From Streptomyces sp. RerS4 (GTDB taxonomy: Bacteria; Actinomycetota; Actinomycetes; Streptomycetales; Streptomycetaceae): 64,000 bases of DNA. Numbering within the stretch: the stretch's first letter is position 1; every line of letters starts with the position of its first letter. The notes below the pieces were generated by a model. It worked only from the letters and a program-made list of their open reading frames with translations, had not been told where the DNA came from and did not search any database. Positions 19,446 through 29,438 of the stretch are shown here, in pieces. Both the position numbers and the translations under genes were made by a program. Location: NCBI RefSeq assembly GCF_023515955.1, contig NZ_CP097322.1:3061501-3125500 (forward strand), in the 5' to 3' direction.

Positions 19446-20351
19446 TCAGCTCAGGACGGTCGCCCCCGGCGCCGGGGAGGACGTGACGCGGGTGGCGCGG
19501 CAGGTCCCGGAGGCCTCCAGCGCGGCCGCGACCTTCGCCGCCGCCTCCCCGTCGCGCACCAGGAACGCGGTGGTGGGCCCGGAGCCGGACACCAGCGCCG
19601 CCAACGCGCCTTCCGCGAGCCCCGCCGCCAGGGTCTCGGCCAGCTGCGGGCGCAGCGAGACGGCCGCCGGCTGGAGGTCGTTGGCCAGGGTGGCGGCGAG
19701 GGCGTCCGCGTCGCCGGAGGCCAGGGCCGCGAGCAGCGCCGGGGAGGCCTCGGGGACGGGCACGTCGCTGCCCGCGGTCAGCCGGTCGAACTCGCGGAAC
19801 ACGGCCGGGGTGGACAGGCCGCCGTCGGCGACCGCGAACACCCAGTGGAAGGTTCCCGCCTCGACGGGCGTGAGCACCTCGCCCCGCCCCGTGCCGAGCG
19901 CCGCCCCCCCGACCAGGCTGAACGGCACGTCGCTGCCCAGCTCCGCGCAGATGTCGAGGAGCTCGGCGCGCGGGGTGTCGAGCCCCCACAGCGCGTCGCA
20001 GGCCAGCAGGGCGGCGGCGCCGTCCGCGCTGCCGCCGGCCATGCCGCCGGCGACGGGGATGTTCTTGGCGATGTGCAGGTGCACGTCCGCGCTCCTGCCG
20101 TTGCGGGCGGCCAGCAGCTCGGCGGCCCGCGCGGCCAGGTTCGTCCGGTCCAGCGGGACCTGGTCGGCGTCGGGGCCGGCGCAGGTCACCGTCAGGGAGT
20201 CGGCGGGGGTCGCGGTGACCTCGTCGAAGAGGGAGACGGCGAGGAAGACGTTGGCCAGGTCGTGGAAGCCGTCGGGGCGGGCCGCGCCCACCGCCAGCTG
20301 GACGTTGACCTTCGCGGGGACCCGTACGGTCACGCTTCGGCGGACGCTCAC
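19446..20351 (-). CDS. ispE: 4-diphosphocytidyl-2-C-methyl-D-erythritol kinase
   Basis: 301 aa. A GHMP kinase of the MEP isoprenoid pathway that phosphorylates CDP-methylerythritol. It begins with [20 protein letters not shown], the expected N-terminal motif. The ATP site [17 protein letters not shown] lies at about 100-116, and the C-terminal [11 protein letters not shown] is the third GHMP motif. The GTG start overlaps the ksgA stop as GTGA, so translation is coupled. ksgA-ispE is a classic conserved pair. Confidence 0.95.
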   Translation of the reverse strand: MSVRRSVTVRVPAKVNVQLAVGAARPDGFHDLANVFLAVSLFDEVTATPADSLTVTCAGPDADQVPLDRTNLAARAAELLAARNGRSADVHLHIAKNIPVAGGMAGGSADGAAALLACDALWGLDTPRAELLDICAELGSDVPFSLVGGAALGTGRGEVLTPVEAGTFHWVFAVADGGLSTPAVFREFDRLTAGSDVPVPEASPALLAALASGDADALAATLANDLQPAAVSLRPQLAETLAAGLAEGALAALVSGSGPTTAFLVRDGEAAAKVAAALEASGTCRATRVTSSPAPGATVLS

Positions 20352-21319
20352 AGCGCGGGCCTCTCCGCCGCCGGCTTGTGCTCGGCGATCGCCGCGAACT
20401 GCTCCACCGTCAGGGACTCCCCGCGCGCCTGCGGCGAGATCCCGGCGGCGACCAGCGCGGCTTCGGCGCCGGCGGCCGAACCGGCCCAGCCGGCGAGCGC
20501 GGCGCGCAGCGTCTTGCGGCGCTGCGCGAAGGCGGCGTCGACGACCGCGAAGACCTCGGCCTTGGAGGCGGTGGTCTTGATCGGCTCGGTGCGGCGCACC
20601 AGCGAGACCAGGCCGGAGTCGACGTTGGGCGCGGGCCAGAAGACCTTCCGGCCGATGGCTCCGGCGCGCTTGACGTGCGCGTACCAGTTCGCCTTGACGG
20701 AGGGCACGCCGTAGACCTTGTTGCCCGGCTCGGCGGCGAGCCGGTCGGCGACCTCGGACTGGACCATGACGAGGGTGCGCTCGATGCTCGGGAAGCGGTC
20801 GAGCATGGTCAGCAGGACGGGCACGGCCACGTTGTACGGCAGGTTCGCGACGAGCGCGGTCGGCGCGGGGCCGGGCAGCTCGGTCACCAGCATCGCGTCG
20901 GAGTGGACCAGCGCGAAACGGTCCTTGCGCTGCGGCATGCGCGCCTCGATCGTGGCGGGCAGGGCGGCGGCCAGGATGTCGTCGATCTCGACGGCGATCA
21001 CCCGGTCGGCGGCCTCCAGCAGGGCGAGCGTCAGCGAACCGAGGCCCGGACCGACCTCCACGACCACGTCGTCCGGGCGCACTCCGGCGGTGCGGACGAT
21101 GCGGCGGACCGTGTTCGCGTCGATGACGAAGTTCTGGCCCTTCTGCTTCGTCGGTCGTACGCCGAGGACCTCGGCCAGTTCCCGGATGTCGGCCGGCCCG
21201 AGGAGGGCGTCGGAGGCGCTCTCCCCGGCCTGCTCCCCGGCCTGCCCGGTGCTCCGTCCGGCGCTCGGGTGGGGCGTCTCGTCGGACGGCTGTGCTGACT
21301 GCTGCTCTGCGGTGCTCAC
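20348..21319 (-). CDS. rsmA: 16S rRNA adenine(1518/1519)-N6-dimethyltransferase
   Basis: 323 aa, also called KsgA. It dimethylates two adjacent adenines near the 3' end of 16S rRNA during late 30S assembly. [20 protein letters not shown] is the N-terminal signature, [17 protein letters not shown] the SAM motif I, and [14 protein letters not shown] the catalytic NLPY motif. About 50 residues of Ser/Gln/Glu-rich extension precede the core. The start GTG overlaps the rpfB stop and its own stop overlaps the ispE start, so three genes are translationally linked. Confidence 0.95.
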   Translation of the reverse strand: MSTAEQQSAQPSDETPHPSAGRSTGQAGEQAGESASDALLGPADIRELAEVLGVRPTKQKGQNFVIDANTVRRIVRTAGVRPDDVVVEVGPGLGSLTLALLEAADRVIAVEIDDILAAALPATIEARMPQRKDRFALVHSDAMLVTELPGPAPTALVANLPYNVAVPVLLTMLDRFPSIERTLVMVQSEVADRLAAEPGNKVYGVPSVKANWYAHVKRAGAIGRKVFWPAPNVDSGLVSLVRRTEPIKTTASKAEVFAVVDAAFAQRRKTLRAALAGWAGSAAGAEAALVAAGISPQARGESLTVEQFAAIAEHKPAAERPAL

Positions 21320-22863
21320 CGGTAAAGCCTACGGCCGCAGTGGGGCCAGGGACTCGCCCCCCGCTGCACGTAGAGCTTCTTCGCCCGGTACGTCTGCTCG
21401 CTGCCCGACGCGTCCTGCGGGCGGCCGCTGCCGCCGAGGGACTGCCAGGTGGTGACGTCGAACTGGTAGAGGCCGCCGTAGGTGCCCGACGGGTCGGTGG
21501 CGGAGGCGCGGCCGCCGGACTCGCACTGGGCGAGCGCCCCCCAGTCCAGGCCGTCGGCCCCGGCGACGGAGGTGGGCAGCGGCTTCGTGCCGACCTTGAC
21601 GAGCCGACTGACGGGCTCGCGCACGACCTCCTCGGCGATCTTGCGGGGCTGCCGGCGGACCCCGTTGACGGTGCGGAGGCTGTACGTGACCCGGCGCGCG
21701 CCGGGCCGCCCGCTGCGCTCGACGACCTCCGTGCCGGCGAAGAGCGTGCCGTCCTCGACGCGTTCGGTGGCGAAGGGGATGCGCTCCTCGCGGACCTCGC
21801 GGGTACCGGTGATGCGCAGGACGGTGACGGTCTGGCCGTCGCGGGGGAAGGAGTCGGGGGCGACGGAGGTGGTGTCCTCACCGTGCAGGGTGATGCCCGC
21901 CTGGTCCAGGGCCTCCTGGACGGTGGCGGCGTTGGTGCGGATGGTGCGTTCGCGGCCGTCGGCCATGAACGTGACCCCGCGTTCGGTGCGGACGCTGAGG
22001 TCGAGCCCGGAGCGCGGCACGGGCGCGGTGCGCGGGGCGGACAGGTACGCGCCCTCGACGCGTACGCCGAGCTGGCGCAGGGCGGCCTCGACCGTGGCGG
22101 CGGTGGTCCACACCTGGCGGCGGGCGGCGCCGTCGAGGGTGAGGCGCAGGGGGCGGCCGTAGCGGACGACGATCTGCTCGCCGTCGTCGAGGGCCGAGCC
22201 TCGGGCGGGGGCGACGAGGTCGTGGGGGCCGACGCCGAGGCCTTCGGAGGCGAGGAGGTCGTCGACGCTCCCGGCGAAGGTGTGGAGGGTGCGGGGGACC
22301 CCGTCGACGGTGAGGCGTACGGCCTTGTCGGCGGCGACGAAGGCGGTGGTGCCGCCCGCCAGGAAGGCCACGACCAGGGCCTGCGGAACGAGGCGCCGCC
22401 AGGCGTCGCCGGCGCCCGAAGCGGTGGGCCGGGCGGCGCGCCGGCGCCGGGCGGCGGCGGAGCGGGGCGCGGGAACGGGGAGGGCGCGGGGCTGCGTCCG
22501 GGGCGGGCGGGCCGAGGGTCGGCCGCGGTGCGCGGCGCCGGCCGGAGGGGCGGAGTACGTCGGCCGGCTCGGCCGCCTCCACGTCGCCCTCCGGGGCGGG
22601 GCGGCCCGGCGGCGGCGCGGGCCGGGCTCCGGGCCTTGCGGCGGCGCCCGGCGCGGCCCTCGGCCCGGGCGCGGGACGGCCGGCTCGGCGGGTTCGGCGG
22701 GGTGGCCGACGGCGGGTCCGGCGGCGGGTTCGGCGGCCAGTTCGGCGTAGGGCCAGGCGGCGGGGTCGGGCTCGGCCGCGGGCCCGTCGCCGGGGTCCGG
22801 TGCGGTCCCGGTCCCCGGCCAGGACGCAGACGCACGGCGGTGACTGCCCTGGGTATCGCTCAC
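21316..22863 (-). CDS. rpfB: Resuscitation-promoting factor, RpfB type
   Basis: 515 aa. After one transmembrane segment ([20 protein letters not shown], about 165-185) come three DUF348 repeats, a G5 domain (about 340-420) and a C-terminal Rpf lysozyme-like domain ([20 protein letters not shown]) with the catalytic Glu. It cleaves peptidoglycan and promotes germination or regrowth. About 155 residues of Pro/Arg/Ala-rich sequence precede the membrane segment, longer than in most RpfB proteins, so a later start cannot be excluded. It leads the rpfB-rsmA-ispE operon, with GTGA overlaps. No ydaO riboswitch is seen upstream. Confidence 0.88.
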   Translation of the reverse strand: MSDTQGSHRRASASWPGTGTAPDPGDGPAAEPDPAAWPYAELAAEPAAGPAVGHPAEPAEPAVPRPGRGPRRAPPQGPEPGPRRRRAAPPRRATWRRPSRPTYSAPPAGAAHRGRPSARPPRTQPRALPVPAPRSAAARRRRAARPTASGAGDAWRRLVPQALVVAFLAGGTTAFVAADKAVRLTVDGVPRTLHTFAGSVDDLLASEGLGVGPHDLVAPARGSALDDGEQIVVRYGRPLRLTLDGAARRQVWTTAATVEAALRQLGVRVEGAYLSAPRTAPVPRSGLDLSVRTERGVTFMADGRERTIRTNAATVQEALDQAGITLHGEDTTSVAPDSFPRDGQTVTVLRITGTREVREERIPFATERVEDGTLFAGTEVVERSGRPGARRVTYSLRTVNGVRRQPRKIAEEVVREPVSRLVKVGTKPLPTSVAGADGLDWGALAQCESGGRASATDPSGTYGGLYQFDVTTWQSLGGSGRPQDASGSEQTYRAKKLYVQRGASPWPHCGRRLYR

Positions 22864-23023
22864 GTCGCTCGCTCCACTGGTCCGGCCCCGGCTGGTTCGG
22901 GCACGGCACCCTAGCGGGCGCGACCGTCACTCACCAAAGCCGTTCGACTACTCAGCGTGTCGGGCGAACGGGTGTGTCAGTACGGCGTTCGATCGAGGCC
23001 CGTGGAGAGGAGACGCGTGGAGG

Positions 23024-23950
23024 TCAGTAGTCGAAGGCGCGCGCCGTGTTGGCGGCCAGGGCCGTCGCCATGGCGTCCTCGTCGATCCCGCGGACCGCCG
23101 CCATCGCCCGGACCGTCAGCGGAATGAGGTACGGCGCGTTCGGCCGGCCGCGGTACGGCGCGGGCGTCAGGTAGGGGGCGTCGGTCTCCACCAGTACGAG
23201 TTCCAGCGGGGCCACGGCGAGCGCCTCGCGCAGGGCGCCCGCGTTCTTGAAGGTGACGGTCCCGGCGAAGGACATGTAGTAGCCGGCGGCGGCGCACTCC
23301 CGGGCCATCTCCGCGTCGCCCGAGTAGCAGTGGAAGATCGTCCGCTCGGGCGCGCCCTCCTCGCGCAGCACGCGCAGCACGTCGGCGTGGGCGTCGCGGT
23401 CGTGGATGACGAGTGCCTTGCCCTGCCGCTTGGCGATCTCGATGTGCGCCCGGAAGGAACGCTCCTGCGCCGCCATGCCCTCGGGGCCGGTGCGGAAGTA
23501 GTCGAGTCCGGTCTCGCCGACCGCCTTGACGTGGTCGAGGGCGGCCAGCGCCTCGATCTCGGCGAGGGCCTCGTCCAGCGCCCCCTGGCCGCCGCCGGGC
23601 CGCGCGCCCTGCCGCGACCATCCGTCGGGGTCGCCGTGCACGATGCGGGGGGCCTCGTTCGGGTGGAGGGCCACCGCCGCGTGGACGTTCTCCCAGGCCG
23701 CGGCGGTCTCGGCGGCCCAGCGCGAGCCCTTCACGTCGCAGCCGACCTGGACCACGGTCGTCACGCCCACCGAGGCGGCCTTCGCCAGACCCTCCTCGAC
23801 CGTGCCGGCCTGCATGTCGAGGTGGGTGTGCGAGTCCGCCACCGCCACGCGCAGGGGCTCCGGCAGCGGCGGCGGCGCGTCCTTGGACGCCTTCTCGTTC
23901 GAGGAGGAATTCGAAGAGGAAGGGGCGGAGGAGGAAGGACTCTGACTCAT
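23024..23950 (-). CDS. TatD-family metal-dependent hydrolase / DNase
   Basis: 308 aa. A TIM-barrel amidohydrolase-like enzyme. Metal ligands are visible in ADSHTHLDM (about 36-44), KAVGETGLDYF, LVIHDRDAH, IFHCYSG and LVETDAPYL. TatD proteins are 3'-5' exonucleases linked to DNA repair and quality control. About 30 Ser/Asn/Lys-rich residues precede the catalytic fold. The ATG follows a -10 box by 7 nt, so the mRNA is probably leaderless. The gene follows the zinc-ribbon gene on the same strand, in the conserved rsmI-tatD-rpfB neighbourhood. Confidence 0.92.
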   Translation of the reverse strand: MSQSPSSSAPSSSNSSSNEKASKDAPPPLPEPLRVAVADSHTHLDMQAGTVEEGLAKAASVGVTTVVQVGCDVKGSRWAAETAAAWENVHAAVALHPNEAPRIVHGDPDGWSRQGARPGGGQGALDEALAEIEALAALDHVKAVGETGLDYFRTGPEGMAAQERSFRAHIEIAKRQGKALVIHDRDAHADVLRVLREEGAPERTIFHCYSGDAEMARECAAAGYYMSFAGTVTFKNAGALREALAVAPLELVLVETDAPYLTPAPYRGRPNAPYLIPLTVRAMAAVRGIDEDAMATALAANTARAFDY

Positions 23951-23957
23951 ACGGCCG

Positions 23958-23963
23958 ATCTTA
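23958..23963 (-). promoter_or_regulatory. -10 hexamer of leaderless tatD
   Basis: TAAGAT (on the minus strand) ends 7 nt before the ATG. Confidence 0.6.
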
Positions 23964-23974
23964 TGACCGGTGGC

Positions 23975-24433
23975 TCACGCCCTCCGGCGCAAGAGTCCCA
24001 GCAGGCGGGCGAGCGGCCCGCGCCGCTCCCGGTAGGCGTCGACGGCCACCGGCCCGGGGGCGTCGTGCTTCGGCGTACGGGGCGCGGGGGCGCCGGCCGG
24101 CACGGGGCCGGCTATGCCCGGGGCGACGCGGTGGTGGTAGAGCCGGTCGAGGGTGCCGAGCACGGAGGAGACCTGACCCTCGCGCATGATCCGTACGACG
24201 TGGCCGTCGCAGTTCAGGCAGGTCGGGTTGGCGAGCGGCGACGGGACCCGTTCACCGTTGATCGTGTACATGATGAACGGCTCACCCCGGCCGTCGACGT
24301 GGTGCTCGATCTCGTACGCCTGCTCCCACCCGTATCCGCACTTCATGCAGGCGAAGGAGTAGGCCTCGTGCACGGTCGGCACGGCCGGGACGGGCGCGGG
24401 AACGGGTACCGGGGTCTCTGCGATCTCACTCAT
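23975..24433 (-). CDS. Small zinc-ribbon protein of unknown function
   Basis: 152 aa. Two CxxC knuckles, CMKCGYGW and CLNCDGHVV, about 45 residues apart should bind one zinc. Between them is a conserved-looking strand region (EPFIMYTINGERVPSPLANP). The N-terminus is Pro/Val-rich and the C-terminus is basic (ARLLGLLRRRA). I do not recognise the family; such ribbons bind nucleic acid or protein partners. The start is ATG after GAGGAGCTGGC; the longer reading upstream is rejected. An inverted repeat lies in its leader. Confidence 0.7.
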   Translation of the reverse strand: MSEIAETPVPVPAPVPAVPTVHEAYSFACMKCGYGWEQAYEIEHHVDGRGEPFIMYTINGERVPSPLANPTCLNCDGHVVRIMREGQVSSVLGTLDRLYHHRVAPGIAGPVPAGAPAPRTPKHDAPGPVAVDAYRERRGPLARLLGLLRRRA

Positions 24434-24447
24434 GCCAGCTCCTCTTG

Positions 24448-24474
24448 GTCCACTGGTGCCATGGACCAGTGGAC
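24448..24474 (-). promoter_or_regulatory. 10-bp inverted repeat upstream of the zinc-ribbon gene
   Basis: GTCCACTGGT / ACCAGTGGAC with a 7-bp spacer, 14 bp before the ATG. A second, smaller repeat GTCCA-N4-TGGAC lies at 24505-24518. The half site resembles those of GntR regulators such as DasR, but the spacing does not fit a dre site. Confidence 0.55.
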
Positions 24475-24594
24475 GCCTCTTCGGCCGGGAGCGCATCAGG
24501 CCCTGTCCAGTGTTGGACGGACCTTGGGCGAGTCATTCCCAAAGTGCCCGGTGCGCGGTCTGAGCTTTGCCTTTCAGGTTAGCCCTTTACCGAT

Positions 24595-25560
24595 TCACGG
24601 CACCTTTTGTGCCGCGTTCTTTGCCGCGACGACCGCGTCGAACACATCCCGCTTGGGTACGCCGGCCTCGGCCGCGACGGCGGCGATGGCCTCCTTGCGG
24701 CGCTCGCCCGCCTCTTCGCGGACCCGTACGCGGCGCACGAGCTCCTCGTCGTCCACGTCCCCGGGCGCGGCCGCCGGGGCGCCCTCGACGACGATCGTGA
24801 TCTCCCCGCGCACTCCCTGGGCCGCCCACAGCGCGAGCGCGCCGAGCCCGCCGCGCTTGACCTCCTCGTAGGTCTTGGTCAGCTCCCGGCAGACGGCCGC
24901 CCGCCGGTCGGCGCCGAACACCTCGGCCATGGCCGCCAGGGTGTCGTCGAGCCGGTGCGGGGCCTCGAAGTAGACGAGGGTGCGCCGCTCGCCCGCCACC
25001 TCGCGGAGCCGTCCGAGGCGCTCACCCGCCTTGCGGGGCAGGAAGCCCTCGAAGCAGAAGCGGTCGACGGGCAGCCCGGACAGCGCGAGCGCGGTGAGCA
25101 CGGCGGAGGGGCCGGGCACGGCGGTGACGCGGATGTCCTTCTCGACGGCGGCGGCGACGAGCCGGTAGCCGGGGTCGGACACCGAGGGCATCCCCGCGTC
25201 GGTCACCAGCAGCACCCGCTTGCCGGCCTCCAGGGCCTCCACCAACTCCGGGGTGCGGGCGGACTCGTTGCCCTCGAAGTACGACAGGACGCGCCCGGTC
25301 GTGTACACGCCGAGGCCCTGCGTCAGGCGGCGCAGCCGTCGGGTGTCCTCGGCCGCGATCACGTCGGCGCGCTCCAGCTCGGCGCCGAGGCGGGGCGGGG
25401 CGTCGGCGAGGTCCCCGATCGGGGTCCCGGCGAGGACGAGCACACCGGCCCCGGAAGCCGCGGACGACGCCGAGGACGCCGCCGAGGACGGGGCGGAAGA
25501 AGGGCCGGACGACGGGGCGGAGGCGGACGCTTCGGTGGGGCGGTGCTGCTCATCTGTCAC
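24595..25560 (-). CDS. rsmI: 16S rRNA (cytidine(1402)-2'-O)-methyltransferase
   Basis: 321 aa. A tetrapyrrole-methylase-fold enzyme that 2'-O-methylates C1402 in the decoding centre. Motifs: [53 protein letters not shown] and [12 protein letters not shown]. The first 38 residues are a Ser/Ala low-complexity run, so the functional start may be internal, but the upstream GTG has a -10-like GACAAT 6 nt before it. The gene is divergent from the mannosyltransferase gene. Confidence 0.94.
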   Translation of the reverse strand: MTDEQHRPTEASASAPSSGPSSAPSSAASSASSAASGAGVLVLAGTPIGDLADAPPRLGAELERADVIAAEDTRRLRRLTQGLGVYTTGRVLSYFEGNESARTPELVEALEAGKRVLLVTDAGMPSVSDPGYRLVAAAVEKDIRVTAVPGPSAVLTALALSGLPVDRFCFEGFLPRKAGERLGRLREVAGERRTLVYFEAPHRLDDTLAAMAEVFGADRRAAVCRELTKTYEEVKRGGLGALALWAAQGVRGEITIVVEGAPAAAPGDVDDEELVRRVRVREEAGERRKEAIAAVAAEAGVPKRDVFDAVVAAKNAAQKVP

Positions 25561-25742
25561 CCGGTCATTGTCTCATCGCCCCCTCGGCCCACCCCCGGGC
25601 CGGCGGGGGCGGCCGCGCGGGCCCGGCGTGGCCGCCGACGGACGGGAAAGGTACGGGATATGACCGGAACCGCCGCACATGCGCGGGAACACGGGCCCCG
25701 CCCGCACCCCGTGGAGGCTGGGGTTCCCACAGGCGGGTTCCC

Positions 25743-25748
25743 TACGAT
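25743..25748 (+). promoter_or_regulatory. -10 hexamer of leaderless pmt
   Basis: TACGAT ends 6 nt before the GTG at 25755. No Shine-Dalgarno sequence lies between. Confidence 0.65.
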
Positions 25749-25754
25749 GGCCCG

Positions 25755-27521
25755 GTGACCAGTACCGCGCCGCCACCGCCCAGCCCCGCGGGGGCCCCGC
25801 CCGTCCCCCCGGGCGGACGCGACCTCGACCCCGAGACGCCCGGATGGCTGCGCCGCCTGCGCGCCTTCGGCTACGTGCCGTCGGCGCCGGGGACGGACGT
25901 CCGCACCCGCCTCGTGCCCCCGTACGCCCGCCCCTCCGCCCAGTTGTGGGCAGCGCTCGGCGTTCCGGCCGGCAGCCGGCGGGCCTGGGAGCGGGTCATG
26001 GCCTGGGTCGGTCCGCTGCTGGTCACCCTGGTCGCCGGGGTGCTGCGGTTCACCCATCTGGGCAGCCCGAAGGCGGTGATATTCGACGAGACGTACTACG
26101 CCAAGGACGCGTGGGCCACGATCAAGCAGGGCTACGAGGCGAGTTGGCCCAAGGATGTCGACAAGTCGATCCTCGCCGACCCGAACGCCGTACCGCTCCC
26201 GCTGGACCCGGGCTACGTCGTCCACCCGCCCGTCGGCAAATGGGTGATCGGCCTCGGGGAATGGATGTTCGGCCTCACCCCCTTCGGCTGGCGCTTCATG
26301 ACGGCGGTGCTCGGCACCCTGTCCGTCCTGCTGCTCTGCCGGATCGGCCGGCGCCTGCTGCGTTCGACCTTCCTCGGCTGCCTCGCGGGCGCCCTGCTGG
26401 CCGTCGACGGCCTGCACCTGGTGATGAGCCGCACGGCCCTGCTCGACCTGATCCTGATGTTCTTCGTCCTCGCCGCCTTCGGGGCGCTGGTCGTCGACCG
26501 GGACAAGGCCCGCGCCCGCCTCGCGGCGGCCCTCCCCCTCGACGCGGACGGCCGCGCCCGCCCCGACCAGCACGTCGCGCAGACACTGAAGCTGGGGTGG
26601 CGCCCGTACCGGATCCTGGCCGGCGTCTGCCTGGGCCTGGCCTTCGGCACCAAGTGGAACGGCCTGGTCGTCCTCGCCTTCTTCGGCGTCCTCACCGTCG
26701 TGTGGGACGCCGCCGCGCGCCGCACCGCCGGCGCGGGTGCCCCGTACGCGGCGATGCTGCGCCGCGACGCGCTGCCCGCCTTCCTGTCGACCGTCCCGGT
26801 GGCCATCGCCGTCTACGTGACCTCGTGGCTCGGCTGGATCCTCTCCCCCGACAACGGCAAGGGCGGCTACTTCCGCGACTGGGCGGCCAAGTACGACCGC
26901 GACAGCTCGCTGTCCTTCCTCCCCGAGTGGCTGCGCAGCCTGTGGCACTACGAGACGGAGGTCTACAAGTTCCACGTCGGCCTGACGTCGGGTCACACGT
27001 ACGAGTCGAACCCGTGGAGCTGGCTGATCCTGGGCCGGCCCGTCTCCTACTTCTACGAGTCCCCCTCCCCCGGCGCCGACGGCTGCCCCACCACCGAGGC
27101 GGGCAAGTGCGCCCGCGAGGTCCTGGCCCTGGGCACGCCGCTGCTGTGGTGGGCGGGCTGCTTCGCCCTGCTGTACGTGCTGTGGCGGTGGTTCTTCCGC
27201 CGCGACTGGCGCGCGGGCGCGATCGCGTGCGCGTTGGGCGCGGGTCTGCTGCCCTGGTTCAACTACCAGGAGCGGACGATCTTCTACTTCTACGCGGTGG
27301 TCTTCGTCCCGTACCTGTGCCTGGCCGTCGCCATGATGACCGGCGCCCTCCTGGGCCCGGCCCACTCCACCGAACGCCGCCGCACCCTCGGCGCGATCGG
27401 CGCGGGCGTCCTGATCCTCCTGATCACGTGGAACTTCATCTACTTCTGGCCGATCTACACCGGCCAGACCCTCCCGATGGACTCCTGGCGCGCCCGCATG
27501 TGGTTCGACACCTGGATCTGA
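25755..27521 (+). CDS. pmt: Dolichyl/polyprenyl-phosphate-mannose protein mannosyltransferase
   Basis: 588 aa, about ten transmembrane helices, GT39 family. It O-mannosylates secreted proteins, using polyprenyl-phosphate mannose on the outer face of the membrane. The essential acidic pair sits in the first outside loop (IFDETYYAKDAW, about 112-123). FGTKWNG and the C-terminal NYQERTIFYFYAVVFVPYLC are family motifs. Streptomyces Pmt is needed for phage phiC31 infection and normal cell-wall integrity (known for S. coelicolor). It is divergent from rsmI and begins leaderless with GTG. Confidence 0.95.
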   Translation: MTSTAPPPPSPAGAPPVPPGGRDLDPETPGWLRRLRAFGYVPSAPGTDVRTRLVPPYARPSAQLWAALGVPAGSRRAWERVMAWVGPLLVTLVAGVLRFTHLGSPKAVIFDETYYAKDAWATIKQGYEASWPKDVDKSILADPNAVPLPLDPGYVVHPPVGKWVIGLGEWMFGLTPFGWRFMTAVLGTLSVLLLCRIGRRLLRSTFLGCLAGALLAVDGLHLVMSRTALLDLILMFFVLAAFGALVVDRDKARARLAAALPLDADGRARPDQHVAQTLKLGWRPYRILAGVCLGLAFGTKWNGLVVLAFFGVLTVVWDAAARRTAGAGAPYAAMLRRDALPAFLSTVPVAIAVYVTSWLGWILSPDNGKGGYFRDWAAKYDRDSSLSFLPEWLRSLWHYETEVYKFHVGLTSGHTYESNPWSWLILGRPVSYFYESPSPGADGCPTTEAGKCAREVLALGTPLLWWAGCFALLYVLWRWFFRRDWRAGAIACALGAGLLPWFNYQERTIFYFYAVVFVPYLCLAVAMMTGALLGPAHSTERRRTLGAIGAGVLILLITWNFIYFWPIYTGQTLPMDSWRARMWFDTWI

Positions 27522-27639
27522 ACCCCACCCCGCCGGCGGCTCGTCCCCGCGCCCGGGAAGGGAATCCCGTACGGCCGGAGGGGGTTGGCCACTTGGAGTG
27601 GGGCCGTCGCACGGCGTAAGGTCCACACCAAGGGGATCT

Positions 27640-27651
27640 TGAACGCGTTCA
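27640..27651. promoter_or_regulatory. Palindrome TGAACGCGTTCA before the PBP gene
   Basis: A perfect 12-bp palindrome 13 bp upstream of the ATG and directly before the AGGGGGG ribosome site. Dyads of this TTGAAC...GTTCA type are common TetR-family operators in actinobacteria; no regulator gene is adjacent. Confidence 0.55.
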
Positions 27652-27664
27652 GGGGGGATGGGAA

Positions 27665-29323
27665 ATGAACGGGGTGACCAAGGGTGCCATCGTCGGCGGG
27701 GTGTTCCTCGCGATGGTCGGTGGGGCCGGGTACGGGGTGTACGCGCTCGTCGGGGACGAGACCGGCCAGGGGGACGGCGCCACCGCCGCCAAGGCCGCGC
27801 CCGCGCCGAAGACCACCGGGCCCGTCACCGAGAAGGAGGCGACGGAGACCGCGAAGGCCTTCCTCGCCGCCTGGGCCGCCGGCGACGACCGCACCGCCGC
27901 CGACCTGACGAACAACGCGCAGGCCGCGCAATCGGCGGTCGCCGACTACCGGACCAAGGCGTACGTGTCCAAAGCCGTCATCACGCCCGGGACCCCGGAC
28001 GGCGCCACCGTCCCCTTCAAGGTCGAGGCCGAGGTCACCTACGAGGGCACCACCAAGCCCCTCGTCTACGACTCCCGGCTGACGGTCGTGCGAGGCGCCG
28101 GCACCGGCAAGGCGCTCGTCGACTGGCAGCCGTCCGTCATCCACCCCGACCTGCGCCCGGACGAGAAGCTGCGCGCCGGCACCCCGGCGAGCCCGCCCGT
28201 CAAGGCGGTCGACCGCAACGGCAAGGAGCTGACGCCCGAGCTGTACCCGTCGCTGCGGCCCGTACTGGACTCGCTGCGCAAGACGTACGGCCAGAAGACG
28301 GACGGCACGCCCGGCATCGAGCTGTGGATCGAACCGGCGGCGCCGGCCGCGGGCGGCGACGGCCAGGACACCGCGAAGCGGACCCTGCTGACGCTGGTCG
28401 AGGGCAAGGCGGGACAGATCGAGACCGTCCTCGACGCCGACGTACAGGCGGCCGCCGAGAAGGCGGTGGCCTCGTACGCGGAGGCGTCCGTCGTCGCCGT
28501 CCAGCCGAGCACCGGCGACATCCTGGCGGTGGCCAACCACCGCCGCGACGGCTTCAACGCCGCGATGCAGGGCCGCCGCGCGCCCGGGTCCACGATGAAG
28601 ATCGTGACGGCGGCGATGCTGCTCGACAAGGGCCTGGTCGCGGCGGACAAGACGGCGGCGTGTCCGCCCAGCGTGTCCTGGGACGGCAAGGTCTTCCGCA
28701 ACCTGAACGGCTTCAGCCTGGACGGGAAGCCGTTCTCCACGAGCTTCGCCCGGTCCTGCAACACCGCCTTCATCGGCCTGATCGACGACGTGAAGGACAA
28801 CTCGGCGCTGCCGAGGGAGGCCAAGGAGGTCTTCGGGATCGGGCTCGACTGGAAGACGGGCGTGCCCTCGCAGGACGGCTCCGTCCCCGAGACGTCCGGG
28901 CCGGCCGCCGCGGCCGAGTACATCGGGCAGGGCGCGATCCAGATGAACCCGCTGAACATCGCGTCGATCACGGCGACGGCGCGGACCGGCGTGTTCCGTC
29001 AGCCGGTGCTCGTGAAGGCGTCGCTGGACGACCGCCCGCTCGCGCGGGCGACGCGGACGCTGCGGCCGGGTGTGTCGGCGCAGCTGACGCAGATGATGCG
29101 GCTGACCGCCACGAGCGGCACCGCCGCCGGGGCGATGGCGTCGGTCCCCGGCTCCGACAAGGGCGCGAAGACGGGTTCGGCGGAGGTGGACGGCGCGGGA
29201 AGCCCGGACAGCTGGTTCACCGGGTTCAACGGTGACGTGGCGGCGGCCGCGATGGTCGAAGGCGGCGGCCACGGCGGCGACGCGGCGGGCCCCATCGTCG
29301 CCCGCGTCCTGTCCACGCGCTGA
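27665..29323 (+). CDS. Penicillin-binding protein, class B transpeptidase
   Basis: 552 aa. An N-terminal membrane anchor (AIVGGVFLAMVGGAGYGVYA) is followed by a MecA_N / NTF2-like domain (about 55-150) and a transpeptidase domain. Active-site motifs are STMK (Ser about 309), SCN (about 364-366) and KTG (about 502-504). It cross-links peptidoglycan outside the membrane. The MecA_N-type N-domain makes it a PBP2a-like architecture, widespread in Streptomyces and not itself a sign of resistance. The ATG has a strong AGGGGGG site. The GC level matches its neighbours. Confidence 0.92.
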   Translation: MNGVTKGAIVGGVFLAMVGGAGYGVYALVGDETGQGDGATAAKAAPAPKTTGPVTEKEATETAKAFLAAWAAGDDRTAADLTNNAQAAQSAVADYRTKAYVSKAVITPGTPDGATVPFKVEAEVTYEGTTKPLVYDSRLTVVRGAGTGKALVDWQPSVIHPDLRPDEKLRAGTPASPPVKAVDRNGKELTPELYPSLRPVLDSLRKTYGQKTDGTPGIELWIEPAAPAAGGDGQDTAKRTLLTLVEGKAGQIETVLDADVQAAAEKAVASYAEASVVAVQPSTGDILAVANHRRDGFNAAMQGRRAPGSTMKIVTAAMLLDKGLVAADKTAACPPSVSWDGKVFRNLNGFSLDGKPFSTSFARSCNTAFIGLIDDVKDNSALPREAKEVFGIGLDWKTGVPSQDGSVPETSGPAAAAEYIGQGAIQMNPLNIASITATARTGVFRQPVLVKASLDDRPLARATRTLRPGVSAQLTQMMRLTATSGTAAGAMASVPGSDKGAKTGSAEVDGAGSPDSWFTGFNGDVAAAAMVEGGGHGGDAAGPIVARVLSTR

Positions 29324-29426
29324 CCCGGCGGGGTGGACGCGGGCGCGACCGGGGCCGAGCGGTCCGCGCCCCGAGACCGGGGCGGCCCCCGGCGAAACCG
29401 CCTCGCGCGAAGCGGGCCGGCGACGC

Positions 29427-29432
29427 TAGCGT
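29427..29432 (+). promoter_or_regulatory. -10 hexamer of leaderless YbaK gene
   Basis: TAGCGT ends 6 nt before the ATG at 29439. Confidence 0.6.
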
Positions 29433-29438
29433 CCCCGC

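Noticed and set aside
22864..23023. ydaO-type (c-di-AMP) riboswitch upstream of rpfB
   Set aside because: Known before some rpf genes, but the 160-bp gap lacks a comparable structure and the expected motifs.
24448..24474. DasR dre site before the zinc-ribbon gene
   Set aside because: Half sites look similar, but the spacer is 7 bp instead of the 4 bp expected for dre.
27665..29323. Methicillin-type resistance gene
   Set aside because: MecA_N domains are common in ordinary actinobacterial class B PBPs; no regulator or resistance context is present.
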